Positions 28,767 to 32,534 of a DNA stretch of 32,534 nucleotides are shown piece after piece. Both the position numbers and the translations under genes were made by a program. Within the stretch, counting starts at the first letter, position 1; each line of letters starts with the position of its first letter. Below the pieces are notes generated by a model, which worked only from the letters and a program-made list of their open reading frames with translations, did no database searches and had not been told where the DNA came from. Source of the DNA: Candidatus Evtepia faecigallinarum (lineage in GTDB: Bacteria > Bacillota > Clostridia > Oscillospirales > Oscillospiraceae); assembly GCA_019115225.1 (NCBI GenBank), contig DXEA01000088.1, positions 1 through 32,534 on the forward strand. The letters run 5' to 3'.

Positions 28767-29699
28767 TCAGAGGCCGGTGGTCTCGTCAAAGCCCAGCATC
28801 AGGTTCATATTCTGTACCGCCGCCCCGGAGGCCCCCTTGCCCAGGTTGTCGAACAGGGCGGTGATGGTGGTCTGCTCCTCGTGGCCGCAGACGATCAGCC
28901 GCAGCTGGTTGGTGCCCACCAGGGTGTCGGAGTAGATGACGGACTCGTCCCCGCCGAAGGGGGCCACGGAGACAAAGTTCTGCCCCTCATAGTAGGCCTC
29001 CAGCACGGAGTAGATGTTGTAGGCTGTGGGCCCGCCGGGGAGGGTGTCGTTGCGGAGCATGACGGTGGTGGCCATCCCCTGGATATAGTCCCCCAGAATG
29101 GGGTGAAAAACCGGGGGGGCATCCAGCCCGCACACATGGACCATTTCCGGCAGGTGCTTGTGATGGAGGGTGGTGCCGTAGATCCGGGCGGAGGCGTGGC
29201 GGGGGTCCCGGTTGGGGTCTTCATACTCGGCAATGAGCTTCTTGCCGCCCCCGGAGTAGCCGGTGAGGGAGTAGGCACACAGGGGGTGGTCCGGGGGAAT
29301 GAGCCCCAGCTGGACCAGGGGATAGACGGAGGAGATGAAGCCCGAGGCGTGGCAGCCGGGGTTGGCCACCCGCTTGGATTTCACAATGGCCTCCCGGTGT
29401 TTGGCGGAGAGCTCCGGGAACCCGTAGTCCCAGCCGGGGGCCGTGCGGTGGGCGGTGGAGGCGTCGATGACCCGGGTGTTGGGGTTGTCGATCATGGCCA
29501 CCGCCTCCCGGGCCGCCTCGTCGGGCAGGCAGAGGAAGACCAGGTCGGCGGCGTTGAGGCACTTTTTCCGCTCCGCCGGGTCCTTGCGCTTCTCCTCGTC
29601 GATGAGCAGCAGCTCAATGTCCTGCCGGGGGGTCAGGCGGTCGTAGATTTGCAGGCCGGTGGTGCCCTCCCGGCCGTCAATGAATACCACAGGTTTCAT
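28767..29699 (-). CDS. argC: N-acetyl-gamma-glutamyl-phosphate reductase (short type 2)
   Basis: It is an NADPH-dependent reductase that makes N-acetylglutamate semialdehyde. The 310-aa length and sequence fit the shorter type 2 ArgC family: MKPVVFIDGREGTTGLQI at the N-terminus in place of GASGYTG, catalytic Cys116 in ANPGCHASGF, and SLTGYSGGGKKLIAEYED. The start overlaps the argH stop by 4 bases (ATGA), so the two are tightly coupled. Type 2 enzymes next to argJ in a clostridial cluster are somewhat unusual, as type 1 is the common Firmicute form. Confidence 0.94.
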   Translation of the reverse strand: MKPVVFIDGREGTTGLQIYDRLTPRQDIELLLIDEEKRKDPAERKKCLNAADLVFLCLPDEAAREAVAMIDNPNTRVIDASTAHRTAPGWDYGFPELSAKHREAIVKSKRVANPGCHASGFISSVYPLVQLGLIPPDHPLCAYSLTGYSGGGKKLIAEYEDPNRDPRHASARIYGTTLHHKHLPEMVHVCGLDAPPVFHPILGDYIQGMATTVMLRNDTLPGGPTAYNIYSVLEAYYEGQNFVSVAPFGGDESVIYSDTLVGTNQLRLIVCGHEEQTTITALFDNLGKGASGAAVQNMNLMLGFDETTGL

Positions 29700-31078
29700 G
29701 CTTCACGCTCCTGGATGAATGCCTTGAGGTTGGCGATCTGGACCTTCACGGCCTCGGGGGCGGGGCCGCCGTAGACCTTCCGGCCGCCCACGCAGGTCTC
29801 CAGGGACAGGGCGTCGTAGACGTCGTCCTCGAAGTAGGGGGAGACCTTTTTGTACTCCTCCAGGGGGAGGGTCTCCAGGCTGTGGCCGGTTTCCACACAG
29901 TGGCCCACCAGCTTGCCCACGATGCCGTAGGCCTCCCGGAAGGGCATGCCCTTCTTGGCCAGATAATCCGCGCAGTCGGTGGCGGAGATGAAGCCGCCGT
30001 TGGCCGCCTGACGCATGTTGGCCCGGTTGACGGTGAGGGTGTCCATCATGGCGGTAAAGACGGGCAGGCAGAGCTCCACGGTGTCGATGGTGTCAAAGAC
30101 GGGCTCCTTGTCCTCCTGCATGTCCTTGTTGTAGGCCAGGGGGAGGCCCTTCATGACGGTGAGCAGGGTGATGAGGGAGCCATACACCCGCCCGGTCTTG
30201 CCCCGGACCAGCTCGGCCACGTCGGGGTTCTTCTTCTGGGGCATGATGGACGAGCCGGTGGCATAGGCGTCGTCCAGCTCGATGAACTTAAACTCCCAGC
30301 TGCACCACAGGATGAGCTCCTCCGACAGGCGGGAGAGATGCATCATCAGGATGGAGCAGGCGGAGAGGAACTCGATGGCAAAGTCCCGGTCGGACACCCC
30401 GTCCAGGGAGTTGTCCATGGGTTTCTGAAAACCCAGGAGCTGGGCGGTGCGGAACCGGTCCACCGGATGGGTGGAGGTGGCCAGGGCCCCGGAGCCCAGG
30501 GGGGACTCATCCAGCCGGGCCCGGCAGTCCTCCAGCCGGGTGATGTCCCGGCGGAACATGTTGGCATAGGCCATCATGGCGTGGGCAAAGGTGATGGGCT
30601 GGGCCCGCTGGAGATGGGTATAACCGGGCATGATGGCGTCCAGGTTGGCCTCCGCCTGACGGACAAGGGCCTTTTCCAAGTTGACGAGCATGCCCACGAT
30701 GACGGGGATCTCCTCCTTGACGAACAGGCGGAAGTCCACGGCCACCTGGTCGTTGCGGCTGCGGGCGGTGTGCAGGCGCTTGCCGGTGGCCCCGATGCGC
30801 TCGGTGAGCAGGACCTCCATGTTCATGTGGATGTCCTCACTGTCCTTGGTGAACTCCACCTTGCCGTCCTCGATCTCCTGTAAAAGGACCTTTAAGGTCT
30901 CCACGATCTTCTCGGCCTCTTCCTTGGCGATGATCCCCTGTTCCCCCAGCATGGTGGCGTGGGCGATGGAACCGGTGATGTCCTGCCGGTACAGCCGGGC
31001 ATCAAAGGAAATGGAGGAGTTAAAGTCGTTGACCTGATCGTCGGTCTCCTTCTGAAACCGTCCAGCCCATAATTTCAT
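29696..31078 (-). CDS. argH: Argininosuccinate lyase
   Basis: It splits argininosuccinate into arginine and fumarate as a tetramer. The 460-aa length is normal. It has KLWAGRFQKETDDQVNDFNSSISFD at the start, HTARSRNDQVA, PGYTHLQRAQPITFAH, and the signature GSSIMPQKKNPD. I use the second ATG at 31078: the RBS AAAGGA is 8 bases upstream of it but only 2 bases from the first ATG (31084). It is separated from argG by about 300 bp holding repeat copy C. Confidence 0.97.
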   Translation of the reverse strand: MKLWAGRFQKETDDQVNDFNSSISFDARLYRQDITGSIAHATMLGEQGIIAKEEAEKIVETLKVLLQEIEDGKVEFTKDSEDIHMNMEVLLTERIGATGKRLHTARSRNDQVAVDFRLFVKEEIPVIVGMLVNLEKALVRQAEANLDAIMPGYTHLQRAQPITFAHAMMAYANMFRRDITRLEDCRARLDESPLGSGALATSTHPVDRFRTAQLLGFQKPMDNSLDGVSDRDFAIEFLSACSILMMHLSRLSEELILWCSWEFKFIELDDAYATGSSIMPQKKNPDVAELVRGKTGRVYGSLITLLTVMKGLPLAYNKDMQEDKEPVFDTIDTVELCLPVFTAMMDTLTVNRANMRQAANGGFISATDCADYLAKKGMPFREAYGIVGKLVGHCVETGHSLETLPLEEYKKVSPYFEDDVYDALSLETCVGGRKVYGGPAPEAVKVQIANLKAFIQEREA

Positions 31079-31184
31079 AAGCATGTTCCTTTCCTATAGA
31101 ACGGCGCAGAGCAGGACCCAACGATCCTGCCCCCGCCATAGTTTTCCTGTCATACAGACTTCCCGGCCATCCCCCAAACACCAG

Positions 31185-31369
31185 GGGCGCAGCCCAAAAG
31201 CCTCGCAGAGTTTCCCGCCCCGCAGGGCGGGAAATCAAATCCAATCCATTTTTTCACCGGCTCCGCCGGTGAAAAAATTCTTCTCAGTCCGGGAGTGCCT
31301 GGCCCCGCCAGGCGCGGTTCGGACTGCAATCCCCAAATTTTGAAGCCCAGCGCAGCGGGTTCAAAATTT
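31185..31369. repeat. Full-length dispersed multi-hairpin repeat (copy C) between argG and argH
   Basis: Same module order as copy B: GGGC gca GCCC; AAAAGCCTCGCAG; TTTCCCGCC / GGCGGGAAA; TTTTTTCACCGGC tcc GCCGGTGAAAAAA; a variable block (CCTGGC / GCCAGG); then TTTTGAA-CCC … GGG-TTCAAAA. It ends a few bases from the argG stop codon. The remaining 31079-31184 holds a CAGGATC / GGTCCTG hairpin and no clear promoter. Confidence 0.85.
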
Positions 31370-31376
31370 CACGCTC

Positions 31377-32534
31377 TCAAAGTTTCTTCTGTTCTCTCAG
31401 CGCCTGAACGGTGTCGGGCAGACCCCAGAGGTTGATGAAGCCGGTGGCGTCATCCTGGTTGTAGTCGCTCTCCTCAAAGGTGACCAGCTTTTCCGAGTAC
31501 AGGCTCTCGGGAGAGGTGACGGAGGAGGTGATGATGTTGCCCTTGTACAGCTTCAGCTTCACGGTGCCGGTGACGTGCTTCTGGGTGTCGATGGCAAAGG
31601 CGGTCAGGGCCTCCCGCAGGGGGGTGAACCACTTGCCGTTGTACAGCAGGTCGGCCCAGTCGATGGCCAGCTTCTGCTTCATGTGCTTGGTGTCCTTGTC
31701 CAGGGTGATCATCTCCAGCACCTCGTGGGCCCGGTAGAGGATGGTGCCGCCGGGGGTCTCATACACGCCGCGGTCCTTCATGCCCACCAGCCGGTTCTCT
31801 ACGATGTCCAGCAGGCCGATGCCGTTTTCGCCGCCCAGCTTGTTCAGGCCCTCGATGATCTTGGAGGCCTTCATCTTCTCGCCGTTGAGGGCCACGGGCA
31901 CGCCCTTTTCAAAGTCCAGGGTCACATAGGTGGCCTCGTCAGGGGCCTTGAAGGGGGAGACGCCCATCTCCAAAAAGCCGGGCTTGTCGTACTGGGGCTC
32001 GTTGGCGGGGTCCTCCAGGTCCAGACCCTCGTGGGAGAGGTGCCACAGGTTCTTGTCCTTGGAGTAGTTGGTCTCGCGGCTGATCTTCAGGGGCACGTTG
32101 TGGGCCTCAGCGTAGTCGATCTCCTCGTCCCGGCCCTTGATGTCCCACTCCCGCCAGGGGGCGATGATGGTCATATCCGGGGCGAACCGCTTGATGGCCA
32201 GCTCGAACCGCACCTGGTCGTTGCCCTTGCCGGTGCAGCCGTGGGCGATGGCGTCGGCGCCCTCCGCCTTGGCGATCTCCACCAGCTTCTTGGCGATGAT
32301 GGGCCGGGCGAAGGCGGTGCCCAGCAGATACTGCTCGTAGCTGGCGCCCATTTTCAGGGAGGGGATGATGACGTCATCCACCATCTCGTCGGTGAGGTCG
32401 GCGATGTACAGCTTGCTGGCGCCGGTCTTGATGGCCTTTTCCTCCAGGCCCTCCAGCTCGTCGTCCTGGCCCACATCGCCGGACACGGCGATGATCTCGG
32501 GATCATTGTAGTTCTCCTTCAGCCAGGGGATGAT
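31377..32534 (-). CDS. argG: Argininosuccinate synthase (N-terminus cut by window edge)
   Basis: It condenses citrulline and aspartate with ATP. The frame runs open to the window edge; the visible part starts [23 protein letters not shown], so only the P-loop (SGGLDTS) and a few residues are missing. Motifs include [47 protein letters not shown] and [31 protein letters not shown]. The 369-aa ORF-track start is only an internal GTG. It is the first gene of the visible arg cluster in transcription order; its promoter is outside. Confidence 0.97.
   Translation of the reverse strand: MIPWLKENYNDPEIIAVSGDVGQDDELEGLEEKAIKTGASKLYIADLTDEMVDDVIIPSLKMGASYEQYLLGTAFARPIIAKKLVEIAKAEGADAIAHGCTGKGNDQVRFELAIKRFAPDMTIIAPWREWDIKGRDEEIDYAEAHNVPLKISRETNYSKDKNLWHLSHEGLDLEDPANEPQYDKPGFLEMGVSPFKAPDEATYVTLDFEKGVPVALNGEKMKASKIIEGLNKLGGENGIGLLDIVENRLVGMKDRGVYETPGGTILYRAHEVLEMITLDKDTKHMKQKLAIDWADLLYNGKWFTPLREALTAFAIDTQKHVTGTVKLKLYKGNIITSSVTSPESLYSEKLVTFEESDYNQDDATGFINLWGLPDTVQALREQKKL

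Noticed and set aside
31083-31190. Possible T-box or attenuator upstream of argH
   Set aside because: Only a short CAGGATC/GGTCCTG hairpin is present; no T-box sequence (GGGTGGNACCGCG) and no leader peptide rich in Arg codons.

Overview
The window is a 32.5 kb piece of a GC-rich, low-repeat chromosome from a spore-forming Firmicute. A clostridial Oscillospiraceae/Ruminococcaceae-type gut anaerobe (Flavonifractor / Intestinimonas / Lawsonibacter relatives) is my inference. The reasons are a Prp-processed ribosomal protein L27, a spoVAC gene with a sigma-G-like promoter, an SLH-anchored surface protein, GGAGG-type ribosome binding sites throughout, and queT with a structured leader. The coding capacity is mostly core chromosome; I see no prophage, transposase, integrase or CRISPR array.

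Layout. 1-2540 (+): end of prp, rpmA, obgE, then queT behind a candidate preQ1-type leader. 2586-5240 (-): a shikimate-kinase-family gene, a nitrilase-family hydrolase, and rpsF-ssb-rpsR under a strong promoter with a folded leader. 5328-5780 (+): a lone spoVAC. 5842-9433 (-): PIN-PhoH ATPase, then a small-gene module (YbjQ family, 2-TM protein, Arc-like RHH protein, SPFH protein, 59-aa membrane protein). A divergent xre regulator follows (9543-9770, +), and near-identical palindromes sit at the promoters of this module. 9845-10696 (+): degV. 10697-11059: an intergenic region with two matched promoters and a possible small RNA. 11060-15687 (+): exported protein, ABC ATPase, ABC permease, histidine kinase and response regulator. 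15772-19213 (-): greA, thioesterase, second degV, two overlapping flavodoxin-fold genes, tRNA-Leu(CAG). 19373-21187 (-): tsaE-tsaB-upp. 21356-24103 (+): RodA/FtsW-type SEDS protein, SLH protein, O6-alkylguanine-DNA methyltransferase. 24209-32534 (-): arginine biosynthesis in transcription order argG-argH-argC-argJ-argB-argD-argF.

How the genes work together. The arg cluster covers glutamate to arginine by the acetyl-recycling route, with ArgJ able to replace ArgA, apart from carbamoyl phosphate supply. Its only two large gaps (about 290 bp each) are both filled by the same multi-hairpin intergenic repeat; a shorter copy lies between rpmA and obgE. The exported protein/ABC/two-component cassette looks like a self-contained envelope-sensing unit. 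The SPFH module and its XRE regulator look like a membrane module under its own repressor.

The most unusual signals, all read directly from sequence, are: (1) two promoters upstream of the two-component cassette with the same 11-bp-spaced direct repeats exactly 49 bp before the -10, the first of which would produce a short terminated RNA; (2) the XRE/SPFH palindrome set; (3) the dispersed hairpin repeat that interrupts the arg operon; (4) a PIN-PhoH protein that has apparently lost PIN acidic residues and the Walker A glycine. All assignments rest on motif recognition; no database search was run.
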